Origin: Caulobacteraceae bacterium
GTDB lineage: Bacteria; Pseudomonadota; Alphaproteobacteria; Caulobacterales; Caulobacteraceae
NCBI GenBank assembly: GCA_947476325.1
Contig: CANJPZ010000010.1
Location: forward strand, 17,972-81,971
Length of the DNA stretch: 64,000 bases
Direction: 5' to 3'
Positions 1 through 8,445 of this stretch are shown here, piece by piece. The number at the start of each line of letters is the position of its first letter. Position 1 is the first letter of the stretch. Under the pieces are notes generated by a model, which worked only from the letters and a program-made list of their open reading frames with translations, did no database searches and was not told the origin of the DNA. Made by a program: the position numbers and the translations under genes.

Positions 1-2473
1 CGATCTCTTCCGGCGCCGCGCGGGCGGCGGACAGAGCGGTGCGCGAACGCTCGTCTTCCTTCGCCAGCTGTTCGATACGGTCGTTCGAGCTCTGGGCGCG
101 TCGCTTCCATTCGGCGATGTCGCGCTTGACCGATTCCAGACGGTGGATGCGTTGCTGGCGGCCGCGCACTTCCTGTTCCAGATCGGCGCGGGCGTGGGCT
201 GCGGCCTCTCGCGCCTCGGCGGCCTTGCTGCGGGCGGCGTTTAGCATGGGCGAAGCATCGCTCTCGCCGCCGGCGTCTTCGCCTGCGGCGGTGGCCAGAT
301 TGAAGGTGGCTTCGGCTTCCAGGCGCTCGGCTTCGAAGCGGGCGATGGTCTCGTCAAGAGATTGGGCGCGGGCGTCGCGGCGGGCGCCGTCGCGGGCCAG
401 CCGCTCGACCGCATCCCGGGCTGGACTGACAGCGCGCTCCGCCTCCTGCGCCAGACGGCGGGCCTCGCGCTGGGCGACATCGGCCTTCTGCAACCGCTCT
501 CCTGCGGCCTTTTGTTCCTGACCGCTTTGGGCTGCGGCGGGGGTCAGACGGTCGATCTCGGCTTCGACTTCGGCCAGCCGTGTCTTTTGCTCCAGGCGAA
601 TGGCGGCGGGCCGGGACGCTTCGGCCCGGGCGACAAAACCGTCCCAGCGCCAAAGGTCGCCTTCTTTCGAGACCAGCCGCGCGCCGACCGGCAAACCTTT
701 GGCCAGTTTGTCGCCGTCGGCCCGGTCAACAACCGCCGTGAAGGCCAGGCGAGCGGCCAGTTCGGGCGGCGCCTTGACCAGGGGTGCGAGCGGGCTCGCG
801 CCGGCCGGCCAGGCAGGTCCGCTGACCTCGCGACCGCCCCAGAAGGTGGCGGCATGAGAATCCAGCGCGGCGTCCAGATCATCGCCAAGGGCGGCGGTCA
901 GCGCCGCTTCATAACCTTTTTGCGGGGCGACGGCGTCGAGGGCCGGCTTGTAGGCGCCGCTGTTCTGGGCGGCGGTCAGCTGAGCCAGACCCCGGGCTTC
1001 GGTCTTCAGCCGGCCCAGATCGTCTTCCAGCTTGCGGGCGGCGGTGCGGGACACCGCCTCTGCTTCGGCCGCGGCCTGGCGCTCGACATCTGCCGCTTCA
1101 AGGGCGCCACGAGCGGAACCAAGAGCGTTCTGGACAGCCTCCAGTTTTGCCGAAGCTGCAGCCGCTTCGCCGGTATCACCCGCGCCAAGAGCGGCGCGGT
1201 CGGCCTTGGCCGCTTCCAGCGCGCGGACAGTGCGACCCAGGCGCTCGCGGGCTTCCTTGATGCGCGCTTCGGCGGCGCGGCGCCGCGCCTCATCGGCGGC
1301 GACCTGGGTAGCCAGACGTTCCAGTTCGCCCTCGGCCGCGGCGCGGGCCTCGTCGGCGGTTTTAAAGTCGGCTTCGAGTTGCGGAATCCGGCTGGGCGCG
1401 GCGGCCGTAGCGGCCTCAACCTCGGCCAGTTCACCGCCGAGCCGCGCCAGAGCGGCACCGGCGTCATCGACGATGTGGGCCTCGCGTTCGCGAGCCTCGC
1501 GCAAGCGGTCCAGTTCGTCCTCAAGGCGGCCGATTTCGCTCATGGCGCGGGCGGCTTCGCCCTCGACGCGGTCGCGTTCGATGGTCAGGCGTTGCAGGAC
1601 TGCCGCAGCGACCTGTTCTTCTTCGCGCTGGGGACGGATCGACTCTTCAGCGGCGAGGGCCTCGGCGCTGGCCTTGGTGGCCTCGCGCGCGGTGGTCTCG
1701 ACGGCGGCGCCAGCCTGGCCAGCTTCGCGCTCGGCGGCCTCAAGGCCGTCGCGGGCCTCGGTCCAGCGGCCGTGCAGCGCCGCCGACTGCAGCGTGCGGA
1801 TTTCGGCGGACAGGGTCTTGTAGCGGTCGGCCTGGCGGGCCTCGCGTTTCAGGCGCGCCAGGTTGGCGTCCAGTTCGCGCATGACGTCTTCTAGGCGGTT
1901 CAGATTGGCCTCGGCGGCGCGCAGACGCAGCTCGGCCTCGTGCCGGCGGGTGTGCAGGCCGGAAACCCCGCCCGCTTCTTCGAGGATGCGCCGGCGATTC
2001 TGCGGCTTGGCGGCAATCAGTTCGCTGATCTGACCCTGGCGGACCAGGGCCGGCGAATTGGCGCCTGTCGAGGCGTCCGCGAACAACAGCTGGACGTCGC
2101 GGGCGCGGACCTCGCGGCCATTGATCCGGTAGGTCGAGCCCTGGCCGCGGTCGATTCGGCGGATGACCTCCAGAACGCTGTCGCCGTTGAACTGGGCCGG
2201 TGCAGTGTGATCGGAATTGTCGATCGTCAGCGAGACTTCGGCATGATTGCGCGACGGGCGCGAGCCGGAGCCGGCAAAGATGACATCATCCATGCCCTCG
2301 CCGCGCATGGCCTTGGCCGAGGCCGCGCCCATGACCCAGCGCAGGCCTTCGAGAATGTTTGACTTGCCGCAGCCGTTCGGCCCGACCACGCCGGTCAGCC
2401 CCGGTTCAATCCGGAACTCGGTCGGATCGATGAAGGACTTGAAGCCCGAAAGGCGCAGCCGCTGGAAGTCCAC
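1..2473 (-). CDS. smc: Chromosome partition protein SMC (5' part; C-terminal end lies outside the window)
   Basis: SMC ATPase that compacts and segregates the chromosome with ScpA and ScpB. The frame is open from a GTG at 2473 to the window edge, about 824 codons, so roughly the last quarter of an SMC of about 1,150 residues is missing. Visible are the N-terminal ATPase half with Walker A GPNGCGKS (residues 31-38), a signature QGQI segment near residue 147, a long Ala/Glu/Arg-rich coiled coil, a hinge domain at about residues 490-650, and the start of the returning coil. The C-terminal Walker B and signature motif are beyond the edge. The GTG start follows the dsbA-like stop by 20 nt, suggesting co-transcription. 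Identification is firm; the start is inferred from the conserved [12 protein letters not shown] opening. Confidence 0.95.
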   Translation of the reverse strand, partial: MDFQRLRLSGFKSFIDPTEFRIEPGLTGVVGPNGCGKSNILEGLRWVMGAASAKAMRGEGMDDVIFAGSGSRPSRNHAEVSLTIDNSDHTAPAQFNGDSVLEVIRRIDRGQGSTYRINGREVRARDVQLLFADASTGANSPALVRQGQISELIAAKPQNRRRILEEAGGVSGLHTRRHEAELRLRAAEANLNRLEDVMRELDANLARLKREARQADRYKTLSAEIRTLQSAALHGRWTEARDGLEAAEREAGQAGAAVETTAREATKASAEALAAEESIRPQREEEQVAAAVLQRLTIERDRVEGEAARAMSEIGRLEDELDRLREAREREAHIVDDAGAALARLGGELAEVEAATAAAPSRIPQLEADFKTADEARAAAEGELERLATQVAADEARRRAAEARIKEARERLGRTVRALEAAKADRAALGAGDTGEAAAASAKLEAVQNALGSARGALEAADVERQAAAEAEAVSRTAARKLEDDLGRLKTEARGLAQLTAAQNSGAYKPALDAVAPQKGYEAALTAALGDDLDAALDSHAATFWGGREVSGPAWPAGASPLAPLVKAPPELAARLAFTAVVDRADGDKLAKGLPVGARLVSKEGDLWRWDGFVARAEASRPAAIRLEQKTRLAEVEAEIDRLTPAAAQSGQEQKAAGERLQKADVAQREARRLAQEAERAVSPARDAVERLARDGARRDARAQSLDETIARFEAERLEAEATFNLATAAGEDAGGESDASPMLNAARSKAAEAREAAAHARADLEQEVRGRQQRIHRLESVKRDIAEWKRRAQSSNDRIEQLAKEDERSRTALSAARAAPEEI

Positions 2474-2493
2474 GGGCTTGTCCTTGCCGCCTC

Positions 2494-3111
2494 CTACTTT
2501 GCCGTCTTGGCGGCGGCGATGGCCTTGTCGAGATCTTCCATCTTCGGCACCCCGTTGGGGAACGGCTGCTTGCCGTTGATGTAGAAGATCGGCGTGCCCT
2601 GGCCCTTGGAGTCGGCGACGTTCTTGGCCACGCGCTTGTTGAGCGCCTCAACGCCATTGTCGTCGCTGACGCATTGGGCGAACTGCTGTTCAGTCATGCC
2701 GGCCGACTGGGCGACCTGCAGCAGCGGGCCGCGCATGTCGTTGGTCTGGAACATGGTCTGCTGGGCGCGGAACACTGCTTCGAGGACGCCGAAATACTTG
2801 TCCTTGCCGGCGCAGCGGGCCAGCAGGAAGCCGCCGGCCGCATAGGCGTCGGGCGGGGTGATCAACTCGCGCAGGGCATAGTGGACCTGGCCCGTGTCGA
2901 TGTACTTGGCCTTGAACGGCCCGAAGAGATCGCGGTCAAACTCGGCGCAGTGCGAGCAGGCGGCCGAGGCGTACTCGATCACTTCGACCGGCGCACTGGC
3001 GCTTCCCAGGGTCATGTCATCCGCGCCGATGGCAGGGACGGCGCCCTTGGTTCCGCCACAGGCCGCAAGACCGAGGGTGGAGATGAGAACGGCGTATCCG
3101 ATAGGGCGCAT
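2494..3111 (-). CDS. DsbA-like thiol:disulfide oxidoreductase, lipoprotein (copy 1 of 3)
   Basis: Predicted thioredoxin-fold protein (DsbA/thioredoxin_4 type) of 205 residues acting on cysteines outside the inner membrane. A short hydrophobic leader ends in a lipobox LAAC with Cys18 as the likely lipidated residue. The active site is a CSHC pair at Cys52/Cys55, and a Thr-Pro in GTPIFYING near residue 173 fits the cis-proline loop. It is the least similar of three tandem paralogues, and its CSHC differs from the CPxC of the other two. It sits 20 nt upstream of smc on the same strand. Whether it oxidises, reduces or isomerises substrates cannot be told from sequence. Confidence 0.88.
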   Translation of the reverse strand: MRPIGYAVLISTLGLAACGGTKGAVPAIGADDMTLGSASAPVEVIEYASAACSHCAEFDRDLFGPFKAKYIDTGQVHYALRELITPPDAYAAGGFLLARCAGKDKYFGVLEAVFRAQQTMFQTNDMRGPLLQVAQSAGMTEQQFAQCVSDDNGVEALNKRVAKNVADSKGQGTPIFYINGKQPFPNGVPKMEDLDKAIAAAKTAK

Positions 3112-3231
3112 GGGCAGGTCCTCTGACTTTAATCCAGTCTATGCGCGATTCCCCGCGGCGCCGACACCGCAGAGCCGCGGTTATCCACCGCCTGAGGGCT
3201 CTTGACGCGTATTTTGCCCGTTCAGGCTGGC

Positions 3232-3873
3232 CTAACGGGCGGGGCCGGCGGCCTTGGCTTCGGCAATCGCCTTTTCGAAGTCGGCGATGGTCGGCAGTCC
3301 GGCCACAGCCATGGGCTTGCCGTTGACCAGGAAGGACGGGGTGCTGTTGATGCCGTCGACCTTCATGTACTTTTCGACGCGCGCGTTCAGGGCTTCGATC
3401 GAGGCGGCGTTGCTGGTGCAGGCATCAAACTGGGCCTCGTTGATGCCGACCGACTTGGCGATCTTCAAAAGCCCTTCGCGATACTTGCCAGACACCTCCA
3501 TGGCGTCGCGAGCGTGATAGATCGCATCGACGACCTCGAAGTACTTGTCCTGGCCTGCGCAGCGGGCCAGCAGAAAGCCTGCGGCCGACAGCGAGCCATT
3601 GTGGGTCAGCATTTCGCGCGCGACATAGCGGACCTGGCCGGTGTCAACGAAGCGCTTCTTGAAGTCCGGGAAAATCTCGATGTTGAACTGGGCGCAGAAC
3701 GGGCAGGCCACCGAGGCGTATTCAACGACGGTGACAGGCGCCGTTGCGCTGCCCATCGAGACGTCGTCGGTGGTGACAGGCCTGGAGGCTGTTTTGCTTC
3801 CACAGCCTGCGAGCAGGGTAAGGGCGGCGAGACCGGCAATGATCGTGGCGATGGCGAGACGGCGGCTTTGCAA
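3232..3873 (-). CDS. DsbA-like thiol:disulfide oxidoreductase, lipoprotein (copy 2 of 3)
   Basis: Second tandem DsbA-like gene, 213 residues. It has a signal peptide with lipobox LAGC (Cys24), then a thioredoxin fold with CPFC at Cys57/Cys60, an LLARCAG segment shared with its neighbours, and a cis-Pro loop STPSFLVNG. It is closely related to copy 3: both begin with M-x-SRRLAIA and share TTDDVSMG before the catalytic strand. The gap to copy 1 is 120 nt and to copy 3 is 88 nt, with no obvious terminator, so co-transcription is possible. The role is inferred from the family; the substrate is unknown. Confidence 0.88.
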   Translation of the reverse strand: MQSRRLAIATIIAGLAALTLLAGCGSKTASRPVTTDDVSMGSATAPVTVVEYASVACPFCAQFNIEIFPDFKKRFVDTGQVRYVAREMLTHNGSLSAAGFLLARCAGQDKYFEVVDAIYHARDAMEVSGKYREGLLKIAKSVGINEAQFDACTSNAASIEALNARVEKYMKVDGINSTPSFLVNGKPMAVAGLPTIADFEKAIAEAKAAGPAR

Positions 3874-3961
3874 GGCAGTTCTCCCGGAATTTCAAGCGAG
3901 CTAACGGAACAGGCCCCATCTCGTCAACGCATGCTTGGCGCTGACGGCTTCACGCCCGTGA

Positions 3962-4588
3962 CTATCGGGCGGGCGCCGCGTTCGCAATGAACTGTTCAAG
4001 CTCGGTCATTGAGATGAAACCTTCAGCCACCTTGACGCCGTTGATGACGAAGGTGGGTGTCGAGCGGACGTCAAACAGGGCGGCTCCCTTGTTCACGCGC
4101 GTATTCAGGGCTGCAGCGGCCGCAGCGTCCTGGGTGCAGGCGTCAAACTCCTGTTCAGTCATTCCAGCGTCCTGGGCGATTTTCACGAGGCTTTGCCGGT
4201 AGCGTCCCGTAAGCTCCATGGCGGCCTGGGCGTGATAGATGGCGTCAGTGACCTGGAAGTACTTGTCCTCACCGGCGCACCGGGCGAGCAGATAGCCCGC
4301 GCCAGCGAGCTGCGGATTGTGCACCAGCATCTCCCGGGCGACGTAGAAGACTTTTCCGGTGTCGATGTATTTTCGTTTGAAATCCGGGAAAACGTCATTG
4401 TTGAAGCGCGCGCAGACAGGGCAGGCGACAGACGCGTATTCGATCACTGTCACCGGCGCGCGGCTGTGGCCCATGGAGACGTCATCTGTGGTGACCGCTT
4501 TGCGCGCTGTCGCGGCCCGTGCGGCCAGGGTTCCCAGGGTCGGAACGCCCAGGGCCAGCATGGCGATGGCGAGGCGGCGGCTGTGCAT
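3962..4588 (-). CDS. DsbA-like thiol:disulfide oxidoreductase, probably soluble periplasmic (copy 3 of 3)
   Basis: Third tandem DsbA-like gene, 208 residues, with active site CPVC at Cys56/Cys59 and cis-Pro loop STPTFVING. It starts like copy 2 (SRRLAIA), but its leader ends in LAARA-A with no lipobox cysteine, so it probably matures by signal peptidase I into a soluble periplasmic protein. Since copies 1 and 2 keep the lipobox, this suggests a change of location after duplication. It lies 49 nt downstream of dciA on the same strand. The fold assignment is secure; functional divergence from copy 2 is inference. Confidence 0.88.
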   Translation of the reverse strand: MHSRRLAIAMLALGVPTLGTLAARAATARKAVTTDDVSMGHSRAPVTVIEYASVACPVCARFNNDVFPDFKRKYIDTGKVFYVAREMLVHNPQLAGAGYLLARCAGEDKYFQVTDAIYHAQAAMELTGRYRQSLVKIAQDAGMTEQEFDACTQDAAAAAALNTRVNKGAALFDVRSTPTFVINGVKVAEGFISMTELEQFIANAAPAR

Positions 4589-4637
4589 GACGGTCTCCCT
4601 GAGATGATGGTGACTTAAGGGTCACGCGTACCTGTCG

Positions 4638-5183
4638 TCAACGCGGGCCCTGATCGCGCAATACGTTGCGGCCAAAGCGCAGCAGGGCGCGGCGCAGGGC
4701 CTCATCCCTGGCGTCAGCGACGCTGGCCTCAAGTTCCGCCTCACGGGCTGCGTCGAGCGGGGCCCGGCGGCGCGGCGGCGAGGCGGTCTTGGGCGCGCCC
4801 TTGGCCTTCACCGGCCCCTGAACGATCCGCAAACGTCCGACCGCGCCGGCGCCGAGGAACAGGTTGGTCCGCTCAAGAATCTGGGGCGCCTGATGCTGGA
4901 TCAGGGCGGCGGCCGGGCCATCGACCCGAATTTCCAGCGTGGCTCCGCTAGTTCTGGATTTTACCAGTTTGACAGGCTCAGTTGCCCGGGCGAGGGGCTC
5001 GCCCACGATCTCGCGCCAGCGCGCGGCCAGACCACCGATCCCTTCCCCGAATCGGCCGTCCAGCGCCTTGATCAGCTTGCCCAGTCGCGCGCCGGCCGGG
5101 GGCGGCGGTCGGCGGGGCGGCCGAGTCCGCTTGACCGCCAGGATGTCGGCGGCCTCGCGGGCTGAAGGCAAGGGGCGTTTCAT
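4638..5183 (-). CDS. dciA: DciA-like protein (DUF721), putative replicative helicase loader
   Basis: DUF721 protein of 181 residues. DciA members assist loading of the DnaB replicative helicase in bacteria lacking DnaC. The conserved core is visible at about residues 30-120, with W-REIVGEPLA typical of the N-terminal DUF721 domain and a hydrophobic LEIRVDGPAAALIQHQ stretch, followed by a basic low-complexity tail. It heads a minus-strand run into the dsbA-like genes and smc, and faces the divergent DUF2093 gene 77 bp away. The assignment to DUF721 is good; the DciA role is transferred from characterised relatives. Confidence 0.82.
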   Translation of the reverse strand: MKRPLPSAREAADILAVKRTRPPRRPPPPAGARLGKLIKALDGRFGEGIGGLAARWREIVGEPLARATEPVKLVKSRTSGATLEIRVDGPAAALIQHQAPQILERTNLFLGAGAVGRLRIVQGPVKAKGAPKTASPPRRRAPLDAAREAELEASVADARDEALRRALLRFGRNVLRDQGPR

Positions 5184-5226
5184 AGGCTAATCCTATCCCA
5201 AGGCGGATACGAGGGGGAGGGTGCCT

Positions 5227-5261
5227 TTGATCAGCCCACGTTGCGCGCTACAATAATGTTA
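5227..5261 (+). promoter_or_regulatory. Candidate promoter of the DUF2093-M23 operon, possibly leaderless
   Basis: TTGATC (5227-5232) and TACAAT (5249-5254) are separated by 16 nt, a reasonable housekeeping-type promoter. The ATG at 5261 is only 6 nt beyond the -10 element, so transcription would start at or next to the start codon. No Shine-Dalgarno sequence lies between them, consistent with a leaderless mRNA. This is inference from spacing only. Confidence 0.45.
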
Positions 5262-5488
5262 TGAACGCGTTCGATCCCGCTCTCGCCGGTCAGGCCGACC
5301 TTGCTGAACTTCGCTTTGGCGACGGCGAGTATGCTGTGCTGCGGCCGGGGCGCTACGTGCTGTGCGCCGTGTCTGGGGTGAAGATACCCTTGGAGGCCCT
5401 GCGGTACTGGAACCCTGACCTGCAGGAAGCCTATGCCGGTCCCAAGGAAGCGCTGATCCGCTTCCAGCAACTCCAGGGCGACAAGTGA
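5261..5488 (+). CDS. DUF2093 domain protein
   Basis: Small cytoplasmic protein of 75 residues matching the DUF2093 family, which is largely confined to alphaproteobacteria. The conserved core includes GDGEYAVLRPGRYVLCAVSG and PLEALRYWNPDLQEAYA. No signal peptide or membrane segment is present. The function is unknown. The stop overlaps the GTG start of the following M23 peptidase gene in a GTGA junction, so the two are probably translationally coupled and may act in the same envelope process. Confidence 0.85.
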   Translation: MNAFDPALAGQADLAELRFGDGEYAVLRPGRYVLCAVSGVKIPLEALRYWNPDLQEAYAGPKEALIRFQQLQGDK

Positions 5489-6327
5489 ACCTGATATCCC
5501 GCCGTGGGGTTATCGCCGCCGCACTGGTGGCCCCAGCCGCCCGGGCATTTGCCGCCGAAGCCGCGCCCGGCTTCGCGGGTCATTTCGAACAGGGCGCAGC
5601 GGTCATAGGCCGCACGGAACCACGTGCGGAGTACAGCGTCGATGGCGAAGTGCTGGGGACGGCCTCCGCAAGAGGCCTGTTTGTGATTGGCTTTGATCGG
5701 GATGCGCCGCGCCAGGTAAAGATTGGCTTTAAGTCGCCAAAGGGCTCGGCTGAACACACTGCCGAGATCGCGCCGGTCGATTATGACATCCAGCGCATTG
5801 ACGGCCTGCCTCAAGAGACGGTGACGCCGCAGGGCGAGGCCTTGCTGGCCCGAATTGCGGCGGAATCGACGCGCAAGCAGGCGGGCTTTGCCAGCAATGT
5901 TGACGCTGACTGGTTCTCGGACGGCTTTTCGATGCCTCTGGAAAATCACCGCGTGTCGGGGCGGTTCGGCGGCCAGCGCATCCTCAATGGAAAGCCCGAT
6001 CGTCCGCACTATGGGGCGGACCTGGCGGCGCCGAAAGGCACGCCGATCCATGCGCCGGGCAAGGGGCTGGTTTCGTTCGCCGAGACCGGATTGTTCTACG
6101 AAGGCGGGTTGGTGCTTATCGACCACGGCCAGGGCTTGGTCACTGCCTACCTCCACATGTCGCGGGTCGATGTCCAGAAAGGCCAGGTAGTTGAACGCGG
6201 CCAGGTGCTGGGCGCAGTCGGCGCCGAGGGCAGGGCGACGGGACCGCATCTTTGCTGGCGCATGAAATGGCGAGCGCGAAACTGTGACCCAACACTGCTG
6301 GTTGGCGTTCGATCCGCCACAACCTGA
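5485..6327 (+). CDS. Periplasmic M23 (LytM-like) peptidase with an HLC motif
   Basis: Protein of 280 residues with a Tat/Sec-like leader (SRRGVIAAALVAPAARAFA), an N-terminal beta-rich region and a C-terminal LytM/M23 domain from about residue 160. Members usually cut peptidoglycan cross-links or activate amidases. The first zinc motif is present as HYGADLAA (H-x3-D), as is the usual GPHL. The last motif, normally H-x-H, reads H-L-C, placing a cysteine where the second zinc-binding histidine normally sits. Cysteine could still bind zinc, or the domain could be non-catalytic. Start is GTG at 5485, overlapping the DUF2093 stop. Confidence 0.85.
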   Translation: MNLISRRGVIAAALVAPAARAFAAEAAPGFAGHFEQGAAVIGRTEPRAEYSVDGEVLGTASARGLFVIGFDRDAPRQVKIGFKSPKGSAEHTAEIAPVDYDIQRIDGLPQETVTPQGEALLARIAAESTRKQAGFASNVDADWFSDGFSMPLENHRVSGRFGGQRILNGKPDRPHYGADLAAPKGTPIHAPGKGLVSFAETGLFYEGGLVLIDHGQGLVTAYLHMSRVDVQKGQVVERGQVLGAVGAEGRATGPHLCWRMKWRARNCDPTLLVGVRSATT

Positions 6328-6356
6328 AAGGCGGTATTGCGAATCTGTAATTCTTC

Positions 6357-6515
6357 TTAAACGGTGTTGAGACCATTTTGCGATGCGGTGGCCAGATAAA
6401 GGCCACCACGACCGTCGGCGGCGTGTTCGACCGTAAAGCCCTCTTCGCGCAGACCCTTAAGGACATAGTCGGCGGTGTCGGCGTCGTCCTCGACCAGAAG
6501 AATGAGTCGGCTCAT
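6357..6515 (-). pseudogene. Remnant of an OmpR-family response regulator (N-terminal receiver only)
   Basis: The minus strand encodes 52 residues opening MSRLILLVEDDADTADYVLKGL and continuing through VEHAADGRGGLYLATA, the first strand, acidic pocket and helix of a receiver of the QseB/CusR type. The phosphoacceptor Asp, the rest of the receiver and the DNA-binding domain are absent. After GLYLATA the frame leaves the family pattern and stops at 6357. A GGAG ribosome site precedes the ATG. No sensor kinase partner is adjacent. The abrupt loss suggests a deletion scar, so I call it a pseudogene. Confidence 0.75.
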
Positions 6516-6658
6516 GGGAGACTCCTGCAGGCTCCGCCATCATGGCCGGTAAGGGCGGTCCAGGAAAGGGAACGGGCGGCCGCAATTTGCGACCGCCCGC
6601 CTGGGTTTCCGTGAAGGGCATGGGGACGCCGCGGTCACGGAGGAGAAAGGTCTGAGCC

Positions 6659-6952
6659 TTACGAAACCACGCAGGCCTTCATGAAGTTCTTCTTGGATTT
6701 TTTGTGGTGCTTTTCAGCGGTCTACGCCTTTTCGCATTCTTCCTTGGTGCCTTTGACCTGGGTCGTGGAAGCCTTGGGGGCGGCCGACGTCTTCGGGGCC
6801 GCCGAGGTTGCGGGGGTAGCCTTCGGCGCGGGCGTCGAAGCGGCCGGCGTCGCGGCCTTGGGGGCTGACGCTGTCTTGGGGGCGTCGGCGGCAGATGCGG
6901 CCGAGGCGATCACCAGACCGGCGACGAGCAGAGCGGGAGCAAACAGTTTCAT
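6659..6952 (-). CDS. Secreted Ala/Pro/Lys-rich small protein with an in-frame amber codon
   Basis: From the ATG at 6952 (ribosome site AAGGA 8 nt upstream) the frame encodes a signal peptide (MKLFAPALLVAGLVIASAASA) and a low-complexity Ala/Pro/Thr/Lys stretch ending GTKEECEKA, then a TAG at 6722-6724. The same frame continues for 20 more codons (TAEKHHKKSKKNFMKACVVS) to a TAA at 6659. That tail resembles the end of PsiF-like periplasmic proteins, with a second Cys near the C-terminus to match the one before the stop. The TAG therefore looks like a nonsense mutation (76 instead of 96 coded residues), unless it is suppressed or a sequencing error. Function unknown. Confidence 0.7.
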
Positions 6953-7197
6953 GGACGGTTCCTTCTTGATGGCTTCGGCGGAACGATTGACCGCCGCATC
7001 CTCAATCTGATCTGCCCGCCCCACAGGGCGCCGATTGGAATCTTACAAATTGTTGAGAATGGCCCGGCGCCGCCAATCTCCCTCGGGAGATGATCTCCTG
7101 AACGGCGAATTCCCCATCCGGGCGGCATGCGCCTTGCCCCGTAAGGGTCACACTGTGCCATCCTGGGACAGACCAGACTTTCAGGGGCAAAACGCTC

Positions 7198-7593
7198 ATG
7201 GCCAACGATATCGATCTTCATCTGGGCAAGCGCCTTCGCCGCCGCCGCCGCCTGTTGGGCCTGACCCAGCAACAGCTGGCCGGAGCCTGCGGCGTTCAAT
7301 TTCAGCAGATCCAGAAATACGAATGCGGCGCCAACCGGATTTCGGCAGCGCGGCTATTTCAGTTGTCCGAGGCGCTCGAGGTGCCGGTTGGCTATTTCTA
7401 CGACGGGATCAGCGGCGCGGCCCAGCCGGCGGCCAACGATGCACAACGCGAAGAACGCGGCGAGAGCGGCGAAATCCTGGCGCGGCGCGAGACCCTGGAT
7501 CTGATCAAGGCCTACTATCAGCTGGGCGAGCGCCCGCGCCGCCGGTTGCTTGATCTGGCCAAGTCGCTGAACGGCGAACACGACGCAGCTTGA
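7198..7593 (+). CDS. XRE-family helix-turn-helix transcriptional regulator
   Basis: Protein of 131 residues with an XRE/Cro-CI helix-turn-helix at about residues 10-65 (LGKRLRRRRRLLGLTQQQLA ... QKYECGANRISAARLFQLSEAL) followed by a C-terminal segment of about 60 residues ending in RRRLLDLAKSL. This compact layout is common in alphaproteobacterial single-domain regulators. An AGGGG ribosome site lies 10 nt before the ATG. It is divergent from the amber-containing secreted gene and 33 bp upstream of hisN. Its targets cannot be deduced; no toxin gene is adjacent, so an antitoxin role is not supported. Confidence 0.85.
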   Translation: MANDIDLHLGKRLRRRRRLLGLTQQQLAGACGVQFQQIQKYECGANRISAARLFQLSEALEVPVGYFYDGISGAAQPAANDAQREERGESGEILARRETLDLIKAYYQLGERPRRRLLDLAKSLNGEHDAA

Positions 7594-7626
7594 TGACCCC
7601 CCCGCCATGCGGTTAAGCCATGCCGC

Positions 7627-8445
7627 ATGGCCTTGTCTTCAACGCGCTTCGCCGAACTGGACGCCTTCCTCGTAGGGCTGAACCGGGCGTCGGCGCATGT
7701 GATCCTGCCGCTGTTCCGCGCCGATCATGGGCTGGAAAACAAAAAGGCTGGCGGCGGAGACTTTGATCCCGTCACTGAAGCCGACAAGGGCGCCGAGCGG
7801 GCGATCCGCGCGCAGATTTCAGCTCACTATCCAGACCATGGCGTCATCGGCGAGGAATATGGCGAAGACCGGCCTGATGCCGAGTTTGTCTGGGTGCTCG
7901 ATCCCATCGATGGCACCCGGGCCTTTGTCGCCGGTTTGCCCGTCTGGACCACGCTGATCGCCCTTCGCCACAACGGCGAACCTATCCTTGGCTCGATCGG
8001 TCAGCCCTATCTGGGCGAACTGTTCATTGGCTCCCAGGCGGCCGGCTCACGGCTGATGTCCCACGGCGCCGAAGCGCCCCTGCAGGTCCGGACCTGTCCC
8101 AAACTGACGGATGCGATCATTGCCACCACCGATCCGGAAGGCAATTTCAACGGATCAGAGCAGGGCTCCTGGACCCAGGTGCGGGCGGCCGCGCGGCTGG
8201 CGCGGACCGGATGCGATGCCTACGCCTACGCCATGGTGGCGATGGGCAAGATCGATCTGGTGGTCGAGGCGGGGCTCAAGTCGTGGGATGTTGACGCCGC
8301 CGTGCCGGTGATTGAGGGCGCTGGCGGAATGGTCACCGACTGGCGCGGGCAGCGCATCGGCCGCCAGGGCGGCCAGATGGCCATAGCCGGTGACCGGGCC
8401 TGTCTGGACGAGGCCCTGGTTACGCTTCGCCGGTCGGCGAAATAG
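7627..8445 (+). CDS. hisN: Histidinol-phosphatase (inositol-monophosphatase family)
   Basis: Protein of 272 residues of the Mg2+-dependent IMPase superfamily, most like HisN, which dephosphorylates histidinol phosphate in histidine synthesis. Visible metal-binding motifs are GEEYGE, WVLDPIDGTRAF and WDVDAAVPVIEGAGG. It is not beside other his genes, which is common for hisN in alphaproteobacteria. Its 3' end overlaps the 3' end of the convergent lysophospholipase gene by 26 bp. A generic inositol or nucleotide phosphatase role is the main alternative. Confidence 0.82.
   Translation: MALSSTRFAELDAFLVGLNRASAHVILPLFRADHGLENKKAGGGDFDPVTEADKGAERAIRAQISAHYPDHGVIGEEYGEDRPDAEFVWVLDPIDGTRAFVAGLPVWTTLIALRHNGEPILGSIGQPYLGELFIGSQAAGSRLMSHGAEAPLQVRTCPKLTDAIIATTDPEGNFNGSEQGSWTQVRAAARLARTGCDAYAYAMVAMGKIDLVVEAGLKSWDVDAAVPVIEGAGGMVTDWRGQRIGRQGGQMAIAGDRACLDEALVTLRRSAK

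Noticed and set aside
362..1894. Open frame of 510 codons on the plus strand
   Set aside because: Antisense to the smc coiled coil; high GC and Ala/Arg-rich codons keep the opposite frames open, and the product shows no domain.
7198..8445. XRE regulator next to another gene as a toxin-antitoxin pair
   Set aside because: The neighbour is a full-length HisN-like phosphatase with intact metal motifs, not a toxin family.
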